This document shows, one piece after another, positions 1 to 7,795 of a DNA stretch of 64,000 bases. The position numbers and the translations under genes are program-made. The notes beneath the pieces are model-generated. The model did no database searches, was not told the origin of the DNA, and was given only the letters and a program-made list of their open reading frames with translations. How positions within the stretch are numbered: the first letter of the stretch is position 1; the number at the start of each line of letters is the position of its first letter. Source of the DNA: Sinorhizobium sp. BG8 (GTDB taxonomy: Bacteria > Pseudomonadota > Alphaproteobacteria > Rhizobiales > Rhizobiaceae); contig NZ_CP044011.1 in assembly GCF_016864555.1 (NCBI RefSeq), positions 973,001 to 1,037,000 on the forward strand, read 5' to 3'.

Positions 1-2
1 AT

Positions 3-272
3 GTGGTGAAGGCTCGCGTCGTTTGCAACGCCTATCGATGCTGGAATACCGGTCCGGCGTACTACCGCCCCTATTACCGGCCGTACTACCGCCCTTACCG
101 GCCCTACTATCGCCCATACTACGCCCCGGGATACTACAGGCCGCCGGCCTATGGTGGCTATAGCTCCCACGTGCAGTGGTGCCTCAATCGATATCGCACG
201 TACAATCCGGAGACGAACCGCTACCACGCGGGGGGTGGCGTCTATCCGGTCTGCATTTCGCCCTATCGCTGA
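3..272 (+). CDS. BA14K-like Tyr/Pro-rich protein, 5' end outside window
   Basis: The frame is open to the left edge, so the visible 89 residues are only the C-terminal part and the GTG at position 3 is probably not the start. Residues 20-48 are a low-complexity run of YYRP-type units. It is followed by a C-terminal block with Cys60 and Cys84 and the W-C-x3-RYR-x-Y pattern seen in small BA14K-family cell-envelope proteins of Rhizobiales. Such proteins are normally secreted, but the signal peptide would lie upstream of the window. The function of this family is poorly known. A strong hairpin 28 bases downstream ends the unit. Confidence 0.55.
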   Translation: MVKARVVCNAYRCWNTGPAYYRPYYRPYYRPYRPYYRPYYAPGYYRPPAYGGYSSHVQWCLNRYRTYNPETNRYHAGGGVYPVCISPYR

Positions 273-299
273 CGCCGACGAGAATGGTCGGACAGAAAG

Positions 300-326
300 G
301 AGAGGCGGGCCGAAAGCCCGCCTCTC
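300..326. terminator. Bidirectional hairpin between convergent genes
   Basis: An 11-bp perfect stem (GAGAGGCGGGC at 300-310, complement at 316-326) with a five-base CGAAA loop sits between the BA14K-like gene and the convergent Rdx gene ending at 331. Short pyrimidine-rich tails occur on both sides but there is no long T run. Confidence 0.6.
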
Positions 327-330
327 ACCT

Positions 331-615
331 TTATGTCCTGTCGGTGTGCCCGAGATCCCGCCCCGGCTCGATGACGTCGCGGATGCACTGCTTGAGCTCC
401 TTCGGGCCGGGAAATCCACCGTTGCGCTTGCGTTCCCAGACGATTTCGCCGTTGACGCGAATCTCGAAATTTCCGCCTGTCCCGGGAATGAGCGAGACCT
501 CGCCCAGGCTGTCCGAGAAGGTTGAAAGAAGCTCTTGTGCCATCCAGGCGGCGCGTAGCAGCCAGTTGCACTGGGTGCAGTAGAGAATGGAAACACGCGG
601 CTTCTCGGCGGTCAT
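331..615 (-). CDS. SelT/SelW/SelH (Rdx) family thioredoxin-fold protein
   Basis: A 94-residue protein with a CTQC redox motif at residues 13-16 directly after the first beta strand, as in the Rdx family (bacterial relatives of selenoprotein W, with Cys in place of selenocysteine). The longer frame to 729 has an Arg-rich, unlikely N-terminus. The ATG at 615 is chosen because the protein then begins just before the conserved YC-x2-C strand and an AGGA lies upstream. Rdx proteins are presumed thiol-disulfide proteins of the cytoplasm; their partners are largely unknown. It is convergent with the BA14K-like gene. Confidence 0.72.
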   Translation of the reverse strand: MTAEKPRVSILYCTQCNWLLRAAWMAQELLSTFSDSLGEVSLIPGTGGNFEIRVNGEIVWERKRNGGFPGPKELKQCIRDVIEPGRDLGHTDRT

Positions 616-847
616 TGGCAGATTCCTGTCTGGATTTCCGGGTTTTCGATGCGGCCAGGCATGCAGCCGGTCACGACTGCGCCATCCTACACCAGACATC
701 CGGCATTGAAAGCGCGCTCGGCAAGTCACGCGTTCTCACGGAAATGTCAGCTGATTTCATAAGCTTTTATCGGTCACCGCCTTGATTGCGCGAGGGGTTG
801 GTAAAAGAGAATGCCGCATTGCAACATACTTTCTGGAAGGAAGAGAA

Positions 848-1297
848 ATGTCCGAACTGAGCAATGCTCGCCCGCGGCTGATCCTGCCCTCGCTCGGCGG
901 GCTTTATGGCGCGCTCGGCGAGAGCGCTGAAACCTTGCTGCGCGTCGTCGCCGGCCTGCTTCTTGTCACGCATGGCTACGGCAAGATCATCAACCCCTTC
1001 GGCGCGGTCGGCATGGTGGAAAGTCTCGGCTTCTATCCGGGTGTGTTCTGGTCGCCGCTTCTTGCCGCAACGGAGTTCTTCGGCGGCATTCTCCTGGCGC
1101 TCGGGCTGCTGACGCGGCCGGCTGCTGTCGCCACCACCATCGTGCTAGCCGTTACCATCTACTTCCACTGGATCGTGAAGGCTGAGGGCCTCGGCGGTGC
1201 CGAAAAGTCGATTCTGTGGGCTGCGATCACTCTCTTCTTTGCGATCCGCGGGGCCAACAGCCAGTCGGTGGACGCCAAGCTTGGACGTCAGTTCTGA
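848..1297 (+). CDS. DoxX family membrane protein
   Basis: 149 residues with four predicted membrane helices and the DoxX pattern: the first helix carries L-L-x-TH-GYGKI, followed by an FFGG-containing helix and G-x-LTRPAA. The ATG at 848 follows an AAGGAAG ribosome binding site (836-842), so the 22 extra residues from 782 are not used. DoxX/SURF4 proteins are small inner-membrane proteins often linked to thiol or redox stress; the substrate here is unknown. The 3' end overlaps the convergent receiver gene by 10 bp. Confidence 0.75.
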   Translation: MSELSNARPRLILPSLGGLYGALGESAETLLRVVAGLLLVTHGYGKIINPFGAVGMVESLGFYPGVFWSPLLAATEFFGGILLALGLLTRPAAVATTIVLAVTIYFHWIVKAEGLGGAEKSILWAAITLFFAIRGANSQSVDAKLGRQF

Positions 1298-1689
1298 CCT
1301 CTCGTCGCAGGGGTTTTCGAGCCCTCGCGTTTTGTTGCCTCTGCAACGGTGTCGCGTAAATGGTCACCGTTGTAGGGCTTCATCACGATCGGAATTTTCT
1401 CGAAGCCCGCAACACCCGCGCGGTGTGATTCGCAGACGGTGGTAAACAGCATCGTCACGTCGAGGTCCAGCAAACGCCGGGCGCGGCGCAGCGCAGGCGA
1501 CGGATCGAGCGGCAGGTCCATCAGGCAGAGATCGACGGTCCTGAGATCCAGGTCGCGCTGCTCGTCCACCTGCTCCAGCCGCATGACCGAGACACGGCAG
1601 TCCATTGCAGCCTTGATCTGGTATTCGGCGTCGAGGGCTATGAGGTACTCTCCCTCGACGATCAGAATGTGGGGGAGACTTCCATTCAT
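1288..1689 (-). CDS. Stand-alone response-regulator receiver protein, degenerate acidic pair
   Basis: A 133-residue single-domain receiver of the CheY type. The first strand reads ILIVEGEYLIALD, where most relatives have VEDE, so the second acidic Mg-binding residue is Gly13. The phosphoacceptor Asp58 (in LMDLP), Thr83/Thr84 and Lys104 (in VMKP) are present. No output domain follows. Such proteins in rhizobia often act as single-domain regulators downstream of HWE/HisKA2 kinases. Loss of the acidic residue suggests weaker metal binding or phosphorylation, but this is inference. No kinase gene is adjacent. Confidence 0.68.
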   Translation of the reverse strand: MNGSLPHILIVEGEYLIALDAEYQIKAAMDCRVSVMRLEQVDEQRDLDLRTVDLCLMDLPLDPSPALRRARRLLDLDVTMLFTTVCESHRAGVAGFEKIPIVMKPYNGDHLRDTVAEATKREGSKTPATRGQN

Positions 1690-1765
1690 GTCGACGCATT
1701 CTCCGCATTCGAAGCCGTGCTGCTCGCCGGCTCAAGCGGACATATGTGGGCCTGCGAGCCCCAAG

Positions 1766-1783
1766 TGTCATTTAAAAATGACA
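1766..1783. promoter_or_regulatory. 18-bp perfect palindrome upstream of the Crp/Fnr gene
   Basis: TGTCATTT-AA-AAATGACA is a perfect inverted repeat 128 bp before the Crp/Fnr start. A further TGTCA follows at 1790-1794. The symmetrical TGTCA/TGACA arms resemble Crp/Fnr-family operators in layout, though not the FNR consensus TTGAT-N4-ATCAA. Autoregulation or control of the divergent receiver gene is inferred only. Confidence 0.45.
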
Positions 1784-1910
1784 TAGCCTTGTCACTTGAC
1801 GGAACATGTTCGGATCTTCGGCATTGACGCTGAATGCGGGTCTGTCGGAGAGCGAAACCTATGGGGGAAAGTGGGAGTGAGCGGCTCCGCCGAGGCACAG
1901 GAGGCGGGTC

Positions 1911-2675
1911 ATGACGGCACCAGCATCATCTCGCACCGCCACCAAATGGCGGACCCCCTGCACGCAGTGTCCGTTGAGATCACTCCACTATTTCCGGGAC
2001 TTCACCAAGCCGGAACTCGATTTCGTATCGGGGTTCAAGACAGGGGAGCTCTCTGTCGATCGCGGCGCGACCATATTGGTGGAAGGCACGCACAGCGCCC
2101 ACATCTTCACGGTGCTCGGCGGATGGGGCTTTCGCTACAAACTGCTGTCCGACGGTCGCAGGCAGATCCTGAATTTTGTGCTCCCGGGCGACCTCGTGGG
2201 CCTGCAGGGCGGTCTGATGGGCGAGATGGATCATTCAGTCGAGGCGCTCTCTGCCGTCACGCTGTGCGTTTTCGAGCGGTCCAAGCTCGAAAGCCTGTTC
2301 GAAAAGCATCCTTCGCTTGCCTACGATCTGACCTGGATCGCCGCACACGAGGAGCGAATTCTCGACGAGAACCTGCTCAGCATCGGTCGCCGCTCGGCCG
2401 TCGAGCGAACCGCCTACCTCATTTCGTTCCTCAAAATCAAGGCCGAGGCGGTCGGCATGGTCACGGACTCGAAGAGAGTCATCCCCATTACCCAGCAGCA
2501 CGTCGCCGACACGCTGGGGCTGTCGCTCGTTCATACCAACAAGACGCTGCGCAAACTGGCACAGGGCGGGCTCATCCGCTGGCTGGACCGCGGCTGCGAA
2601 GTGCTTGATCCGGAAGGTCTGCTTCGCCTCTCGCGCTGGGAAGGCGTGAAGGAGAAGAAGCGACCCTTCATCTGA
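1911..2675 (+). CDS. Crp/Fnr family transcriptional regulator
   Basis: 254 residues: an N-terminal Cys17-x2-Cys20-PLR motif, a cyclic-nucleotide-binding-like beta roll (about 35-150) and a Crp-type winged helix with recognition helix around residues 185-220. Only two N-terminal cysteines are present in the region where Fnr has three, so a 4Fe-4S oxygen switch of the Fnr type is not supported. The ATG at 1911 follows an AGGAGG site. Rhizobial genomes carry many such paralogues, and this one is not clearly FnrN or FixK. It is convergent with pyrC, 10 bp apart. Confidence 0.8.
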   Translation: MTAPASSRTATKWRTPCTQCPLRSLHYFRDFTKPELDFVSGFKTGELSVDRGATILVEGTHSAHIFTVLGGWGFRYKLLSDGRRQILNFVLPGDLVGLQGGLMGEMDHSVEALSAVTLCVFERSKLESLFEKHPSLAYDLTWIAAHEERILDENLLSIGRRSAVERTAYLISFLKIKAEAVGMVTDSKRVIPITQQHVADTLGLSLVHTNKTLRKLAQGGLIRWLDRGCEVLDPEGLLRLSRWEGVKEKKRPFI

Positions 2676-2685
2676 AAGTCCAGAC

Positions 2686-3741
2686 TTACGAAACGACGTC
2701 CCAGTGCAGCGGGAACATCGGATCGAAGACAGTGACGGAACCTGCGCCGGTCATCCTCTTCGGCGGAAATTCGATCGGCTCGGCGCGGCGCACGAGGGTT
2801 ATCGTTTCCTCGTTGGCAGGCAGACCGTACCAGGCTGGTCCGTTCAAGGAGGTGAATGCCTCGAACTTGTCGAGAGCGCCTTCCTCTTCGAAGACGTGGG
2901 CCAGGCAGCTCAAGGTATTCAGCGACGAGTAGATGCCGGCGCAGCCACAGGCGCACTCCTTCAGCGGATCGACGTGAGGCGCGGAATCGGTGCCCAGGAA
3001 GAAGCGCGGGTCGCCGGAGATCGCCGCAGCGCGCAGCGCAACGCGGTGGGACTCGCGCTTGGCCACCGGCAGGCAATAGTAGTGCGGGCGGATACCGCCG
3101 ACCAGAATGGCATTCCGGTTGATGATCAGGTGATGGGTCGTAATCGAGCCGGCAAGATTGGCCTTGGAGGATTTGATGTAGTCGATGCCGTCCTGCGTGG
3201 TGACATGCTCCATGGTGATCCTGAGCTCAGGCAACCGCCGGCGCAGCGGATCGAGAACAGTCTCGATGAACACGGCCTCGCGATCGAAAATGTCGACTTC
3301 AGGCGATGTCACTTCCCCGTGCACGCATAGGGGCAGGCCGATCTTCGCCATGCGCTCCAGCACCGGCATGGCTTTTTCCATGTCGCGAACCCCGCTGTGG
3401 GAGTTGGTCGTGGCGCCCGCGGGATACAGCTTGACCGCAGTGATGAGGCCGCTCTGCTTTCCCTTCTCGACATCATCGGGATCGGTGTGTTCGGTGAGGT
3501 AGAGCGTCATCAGTGGCTGGAAACGGTCAGCCGCCGGCAGTGCCGCGACAATGCGCTCTCGATAGGCGGCCGCGTCCTCGGTCGTAACGACGGGCGGCAC
3601 CAGATTTGGCATGATGATCGCCCGCGCGAAATGCCTGCTGCTGTCGGCGATCACGCCTTTCAGCATTTCGCCGTCGCGCAGATGCAGATGCCAGTCGTCC
3701 GGGCGCCGCAGGGTGAGTTCGGTGATCGGCAGGTCGTTCAT
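2686..3741 (-). CDS. pyrC: Dihydroorotase PyrC
   Basis: Class II dihydroorotase, 351 residues (usual length about 345), catalysing the reversible cyclisation of carbamoyl aspartate to dihydroorotate in pyrimidine synthesis. It has the metal ligands of the HxH motif (His18, His20 in [10 protein letters not shown]), the Lys of [14 protein letters not shown] that becomes carboxylated, two further His ligands (in CVHGE and EHVTT) and the Asp of GTDSAPH. A GGAG site lies 8 bp before the ATG. It sits 71 bp downstream of the frc operon on the same strand and may receive read-through. Confidence 0.95.
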   Translation of the reverse strand: MNDLPITELTLRRPDDWHLHLRDGEMLKGVIADSSRHFARAIIMPNLVPPVVTTEDAAAYRERIVAALPAADRFQPLMTLYLTEHTDPDDVEKGKQSGLITAVKLYPAGATTNSHSGVRDMEKAMPVLERMAKIGLPLCVHGEVTSPEVDIFDREAVFIETVLDPLRRRLPELRITMEHVTTQDGIDYIKSSKANLAGSITTHHLIINRNAILVGGIRPHYYCLPVAKRESHRVALRAAAISGDPRFFLGTDSAPHVDPLKECACGCAGIYSSLNTLSCLAHVFEEEGALDKFEAFTSLNGPAWYGLPANEETITLVRRAEPIEFPPKRMTGAGSVTVFDPMFPLHWDVVS

Positions 3742-3812
3742 GGCGATGTCTCCGCAAGCGTGGTCGACGGATGCGATAACACCAACCTCCGTCGCAGAAC
3801 AACGGCAAGGCC

Positions 3813-4438
3813 TCAGAAACTGTCGATTTGTATGTCAGCCGGTCGGGAATTTTCGAGAATGCGCCGGCCGTTCGGAAGATCGTTGCCGTCGAGCTTCCAG
3901 GCGATACCCTCTTCATCGAGACCGTAGTGCACCCAGCGCTGCCGCAGACGTTCCCTGAGTACGTCGAAAGAGGGGGCGACAAGAACGGTGACGTCGAAGC
4001 TGTCTTCAAGCGCAGTCCAGGGCGCTTCGTTGAGCAGGAGATAGTTGCCTTCGGCAAGCACGAACCTCGTATCCGGCGCGATCGCACGCGCCGAGGCGAT
4101 GGCGATCTCGCGCGAGCGATCGAAGACGGGGACCAGCACCTCCTGATCGCCCTTGCGCACGGCATTGACGATATCGACGAAGCCTCGGACATCGAAGGTC
4201 TCCGGCGCACCCTTGCGGGGAAGAAGGCCGCGTTCCTCCAGGATCCCGTTGTCCATATGGAAGCCGTCCATGGGAAGCACTTCGGCCGTTTCGCCCTGGC
4301 GCAGCAGCTCATCGCGCAACGCCTCGGCGAGCGTCGATTTTCCCGCACCCGGGGACCGGCAATCCCCGCGACGAAACGGCGGGCACCAGTGGCCCGCCGA
4401 ATGATTTCCTCCGCTATCTGTGCTGCTGTCATGCTCAT
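3813..4438 (-). pseudogene. frcK: FrcK-like sugar/nucleoside kinase, frame broken by a 1-base deletion in the P-loop
   Basis: The last gene of the frc operon. Its ATG at 4438 overlaps the frcA stop (ATGA), so it is translationally coupled. Reading from 4438 gives MSMTAAQIAEEII and then FVAGIAGP, after which the frame is lost. The other frame continues from the region of 4350 with the rest of the kinase (stop at 3813). Restoring one base in the CCCGGGG run at 4348-4354 recreates GPPGAGKST, the Walker A motif, and a 208-residue protein. The family resembles uridine kinase / pantothenate kinase P-loop kinases. Either the gene is dead or, more likely given four similar cases in this window, a base is missing from the sequence. 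Confidence 0.8.
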
Positions 4439-5217
4439 GCTGCCAACAATTCCTTTGGTGCTTCCTTCGCTCCGGTCATGAAGGCGACCGCGTCGGACAT
4501 CGTATATTCCTTCGGATTGATGACACAGAGGCGGCTGCCGAGGCGGTGGATGTGAATCCTGTCCGCGACCTCGAACACGTGCGGCATGTTGTGGGAGATG
4601 AGGACAATCGGGATGCCTCTCCGGCGAACGTCGAGAATGAGCTCGAGCACGCGTCGGCTCTCCTTCACGCCGAGGGCTGCCGTCGGCTCGTCCAGGATGA
4701 TTACCTTGGACCCGAAGGCCGCCGCGCGTGCCACGGCGACGCCCTGCCGCTGTCCGCCGGAAAGCGTTTCTACCGCCTGGTTGATGTTCTGGATGGTCAT
4801 GAGCCCAAGTTCGGTCAGCTTCTCGCGGGAAAATTTCTCCATGGCGGTGCGGTCGAGCTTGCGAAGCCACTTGCCCATGAACCCCGGTTTGCGCAGCTCC
4901 CGCCCGAGGAACAGGTTGTCCGCTATGGACAGGGCAGGAGACAGTGCGAGGTTTTGGTAGACCGTCTCGATACCGGCCTTCCGTGCCTCGATCGGCGAGC
5001 GGAAATGGACCGGCGAGCCGTCGATGCGGATCTCACCTTCGTCCGGCGTGACCGCGCCGGAGATGGCCTTGATCAGGGTCGACTTGCCGGCGCCGTTGTC
5101 GCCGATCACCGCCAGGATTTCACCGGGGTACAGGTCGAAGTCGGCGTGGTCGAGAGCGGTAACCCGCCCGTAGCGCTTGACGAGGTTGCGCGCGGTGAGA
5201 ATGGGTTCCTGAGCCAT
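4435..5217 (-). CDS. frcA: Fructose ABC transporter ATP-binding protein FrcA
   Basis: A 260-residue single-cassette ATPase of the sugar CUT2 class. It has Walker A GDNGAGKST (residues 39-47), Q-loop at YQN (about 87-89), signature LSGGQRQ (152-158), Walker B VIILDEP (172-178) and switch His209. Many CUT2 ATPases are double cassettes of about 500 residues, so a single 260-residue cassette is typical of the FrcA type. The ATG at 5217 overlaps the frcC stop (TGATG); the 26 residues upstream are a shadow extension. It powers import through FrcC. Confidence 0.9.
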   Translation of the reverse strand: MAQEPILTARNLVKRYGRVTALDHADFDLYPGEILAVIGDNGAGKSTLIKAISGAVTPDEGEIRIDGSPVHFRSPIEARKAGIETVYQNLALSPALSIADNLFLGRELRKPGFMGKWLRKLDRTAMEKFSREKLTELGLMTIQNINQAVETLSGGQRQGVAVARAAAFGSKVIILDEPTAALGVKESRRVLELILDVRRRGIPIVLISHNMPHVFEVADRIHIHRLGSRLCVINPKEYTMSDAVAFMTGAKEAPKELLAA

Positions 5218-6299
5218 CAGCCTGCTACCTTTCTGATCCATTGATCGATTGCGACGGCGGTGATGATGAGCATGCCGATTAGCAGATAGGTCCATTGCGG
5301 GTCGGTTCCGATCAGGCGCAGGCCGAGCGAGAACACGCCAACGATGAGAGCGCCGAAAAGCATGCCGAGGATCGAACCGCGGCCGCCGAACAGCGAGATG
5401 CCGCCGATCACCACTGCGGTGATGGATTCGATGTTGGCGAACTGTCCTGCCGTGGGCGACACCGAGCCGATGCGTCCGATGAGGGCCCAGCCGGCAAGCG
5501 CGCAGATGAGGCCGGAGAGCGTGTAGACCGAGATGAGCATGCCCTTGACGTTAACGCCTGCGAGCTCTGCCGCGTCCGGGTCGTCTCCCACCGCATAGAC
5601 ATGTCGGCCCCATGCCGTACGGTTCAACACGTACCAGAGCAGGCCGACAAGGAGCACCATCGCGATCGCTCCGTAGGTGAACACGGCGCTTCCGAAGCGG
5701 ATATTCTGGCCGAAGAACTGCAGGATCGGCGCCTGCTGGGCGATGTCTTGGCCACGGATTGTCTCGTTGGCCGAGTAGAGGAAGTTCGACGCGAGAATGA
5801 TCTGCCACATGCCGAGCGTGACGATGAACGGCGGCAGCTTCATGCGAGCGACGAGGACGCCGTTGATGTAGCCGCAGATTGCGCCTACCGCGAGACCGCA
5901 GGCGACCGACATGACGGGCGGCAGGCCATAGCGGAACGTGAACTGCCCCATGACGACGGAAGAAAGCACCATGATCGCGCCGACCGACAGATCGATGCCG
6001 GCGGTCAGGATCACGAGTGTCTGAGCCGCCCCGACCATGCCGACGATCGCCACCTGCTGCAGGATGAGCGTGAGGGAGAAGGCCGAGAAGAACTTGCCGC
6101 CGAGGATGGTGCCGAATATGGCCAGCGAGAGAACAAGAACGATCAACGGCACGGCTGCCGGACTCGAATGCAGGAAGTGCTGGAACTTTTGAAGAGGCGT
6201 CTTATCGTGCGTGTCGAAGGATGCGACCTGCGTCGAACTCCCCGACAGGACCTTTTCATAATCGTGATGCGGATGCGCGGCGGCTTGAGGCTCGCTCAT
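5217..6299 (-). CDS. frcC: Fructose ABC transporter permease FrcC
   Basis: A 360-residue inner-membrane permease of the BPD_transp_2 / RbsC class with about 9-10 hydrophobic segments after a hydrophilic N-terminus of about 50 residues. Conserved features include AGIDLSVGAIM and the cytoplasmic loop AVGDDPDAAELAGVNV, which contacts the ATPase. The start at 6299 follows GGAGGAAATCCC. It lies between frcB and frcA, with frcA overlapping its stop. Sugar specificity (fructose, also mannose or ribose in Sinorhizobium) is inferred from operon identity. Confidence 0.9.
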   Translation of the reverse strand: MSEPQAAAHPHHDYEKVLSGSSTQVASFDTHDKTPLQKFQHFLHSSPAAVPLIVLVLSLAIFGTILGGKFFSAFSLTLILQQVAIVGMVGAAQTLVILTAGIDLSVGAIMVLSSVVMGQFTFRYGLPPVMSVACGLAVGAICGYINGVLVARMKLPPFIVTLGMWQIILASNFLYSANETIRGQDIAQQAPILQFFGQNIRFGSAVFTYGAIAMVLLVGLLWYVLNRTAWGRHVYAVGDDPDAAELAGVNVKGMLISVYTLSGLICALAGWALIGRIGSVSPTAGQFANIESITAVVIGGISLFGGRGSILGMLFGALIVGVFSLGLRLIGTDPQWTYLLIGMLIITAVAIDQWIRKVAG

Positions 6300-6442
6300 G
6301 GGATTTCCTCCGACTGAACCCCGCTCCCGAGGGGTGGCTGTGCCAGTTGGTGCGTCCCGGATGCTGAATGTCCGGTACGGCATCAGCTTTGAAAGCAGCG
6401 CATGTTTCGTGCACTTTGTCAAAGCCGTCTGCGTCTATGCGA

Positions 6443-6462
6443 AGGGCGGCCGGGGCCGCCCT
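6443..6462 (-). other. Intercistronic hairpin between frcB and frcC
   Basis: AGGGCGGC-CGGG-GCCGCCCT forms a perfect 8-bp GC-rich stem 29 bp after the frcB stop, without a T run on the minus strand. It fits an mRNA 3'-end protecting or partial-termination structure that keeps binding-protein transcript above permease transcript, a common arrangement in ABC operons. The effect is inferred. Confidence 0.55.
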
Positions 6463-6491
6463 CCAGTGTCAGAATGCGCCGGTCGGCCTTC

Positions 6492-7517
6492 TCAGCCCCA
6501 GCACTTGTCGGTGCCGGCCTTCGTGTCGATCGATTCGACGCCGGTAGCCGGCTTGTCGGTCACGAGCGCGACGCCCGTGTCGAAGAAGTTCTTGCCTTCC
6601 GTCGCAGCCGGCTTTTCGCCGGTATCAGCGAATTTCTTGATCGCCTCGATGCCGAGTGCCGCCATCATCAGCGGATATTGCTGCGAGGTGGCGCCGATCA
6701 CACCCTCGGCGACGTTCTTGACGCCCGGGCAACCGCCGTCGACCGAAACGATCAGCACGTCCTTTTCCTTGCCGACGGCCTTCAGCGCCTCATAGGCGCC
6801 GGCTGCAGCCGGTTCGTTGATCGTGTGAACGACGGTGATGGAAGGATCCTTCTGGAGAAGGTTTTCCATGGCGGCGCGACCGCCTTCCTCGTTGCCGTTT
6901 GTGATGTCATGGCCGACGATGCGCGGATCGTCCTCGTCGCCGATCTTATTGGGATCCTTGGGATCGATGCCGAAGCCGATCATGAAGCCCTGGTCGCGCA
7001 GTACGTCGACGGAGGGCTGCGAGGGTGTCAGGTCGAGGAATGCGATGCGAGCGTCCTTCGCTGCATCGCCAAGCGTTGCTGCTGCCCACTGACCGATCAG
7101 CTTGCCGGCGAGCAGGTTGTCCGTGGCGAAGGTCATGTCAGCCGAATCGACCGGCTCGAGCGGCGTGTCGAGCGCGATGACGAGCAGGCCCGCTTCCCGT
7201 GCCTTCTGGACCGATGGAACGATGCCCTTGGTGTCGGATGCGGCAATCAGGATCCCCTTGGCACCATCGGCGATGCACGTTTCGATCGCTGCGACCTGGC
7301 TTTCGGAGTCACCGTCGACCTTGCCGGCATAGGCCTTCAGCGTAACGCCGAGTTCCTGTGCCTTGGCGGTGGCGCCTTCCTTCATCTTGACGAAAAATGG
7401 ATTGGTATCAGTCTTCGTGATCAGGCAGGCGGACACGTCGGCAGCCGATGCCGGGGTCGCATATGCGGCGCCAAGCGCCAGCGCGCCAAGAGCGGCGGAA
7501 ACAATAGTCTTCTTCAT
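6492..7517 (-). CDS. frcB: Fructose ABC transporter periplasmic binding protein FrcB
   Basis: 341 residues with a Sec signal peptide (KK, hydrophobic core, ASA cleavage after about residue 25), then a type 1 periplasmic sugar-binding fold of the RbsB class starting [17 protein letters not shown]. The ATG at 7517 follows GGGAGGAT; the 10-residue extension to 7547 is not needed. It binds the sugar in the periplasm and delivers it to FrcCA. It is the first gene of the frcBCAK operon, divergent from frcR. Confidence 0.9.
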   Translation of the reverse strand: MKKTIVSAALGALALGAAYATPASAADVSACLITKTDTNPFFVKMKEGATAKAQELGVTLKAYAGKVDGDSESQVAAIETCIADGAKGILIAASDTKGIVPSVQKAREAGLLVIALDTPLEPVDSADMTFATDNLLAGKLIGQWAAATLGDAAKDARIAFLDLTPSQPSVDVLRDQGFMIGFGIDPKDPNKIGDEDDPRIVGHDITNGNEEGGRAAMENLLQKDPSITVVHTINEPAAAGAYEALKAVGKEKDVLIVSVDGGCPGVKNVAEGVIGATSQQYPLMMAALGIEAIKKFADTGEKPAATEGKNFFDTGVALVTDKPATGVESIDTKAGTDKCWG

Positions 7518-7795
7518 GTAATCCTCCCAAGGGACAAGAGTGGGCACCTTCCTCTCGGTTGCCCGGAGACATGAGCGGGCGGCAATTCCACCGCGTCCGA
7601 TCGTGCTTCCGTTTTCAGAGAACCATCAATGTGGAAGTCTGTCAATAAATAAATCGAATTGAATTATTAATCAAATGTGGCATGCTGCGCGTAAACAGGG
7701 CATAGCCTGGAGCGTTGGAAGTTTTGCCGCCGGGGTCTGGTGGCGACCGGAAACGCTCGAATGAAAGCCTCGATGGGCTTCGGGAGGAGACTGGC
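7518..7795. promoter_or_regulatory. Divergent frcB/frcR control region
   Basis: This 278-bp intergenic region contains an AT-rich block (7640-7676) in GC-rich surroundings. On the minus strand TTGACA (7645-7640) is a candidate -35 for frcB. An imperfect dyad TTGA-N8-TCAA occupies 7659-7674 and is a candidate FrcR operator. The assignment to FrcR is by position only. Confidence 0.5.

Noticed and set aside
60-145. Tandem nucleotide repeat in the first gene as a CRISPR-like or VNTR array
   Set aside because: The units are short, in-frame TAC/CGG/CCC-type codons for Tyr-Tyr-Arg-Pro within a coding region; there are no spacers.
1911-2675. Identification of the Crp/Fnr protein as oxygen-sensing FnrN
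   Set aside because: Only two of the needed N-terminal cysteines are present and no TTGAT-N4-ATCAA box is nearby.
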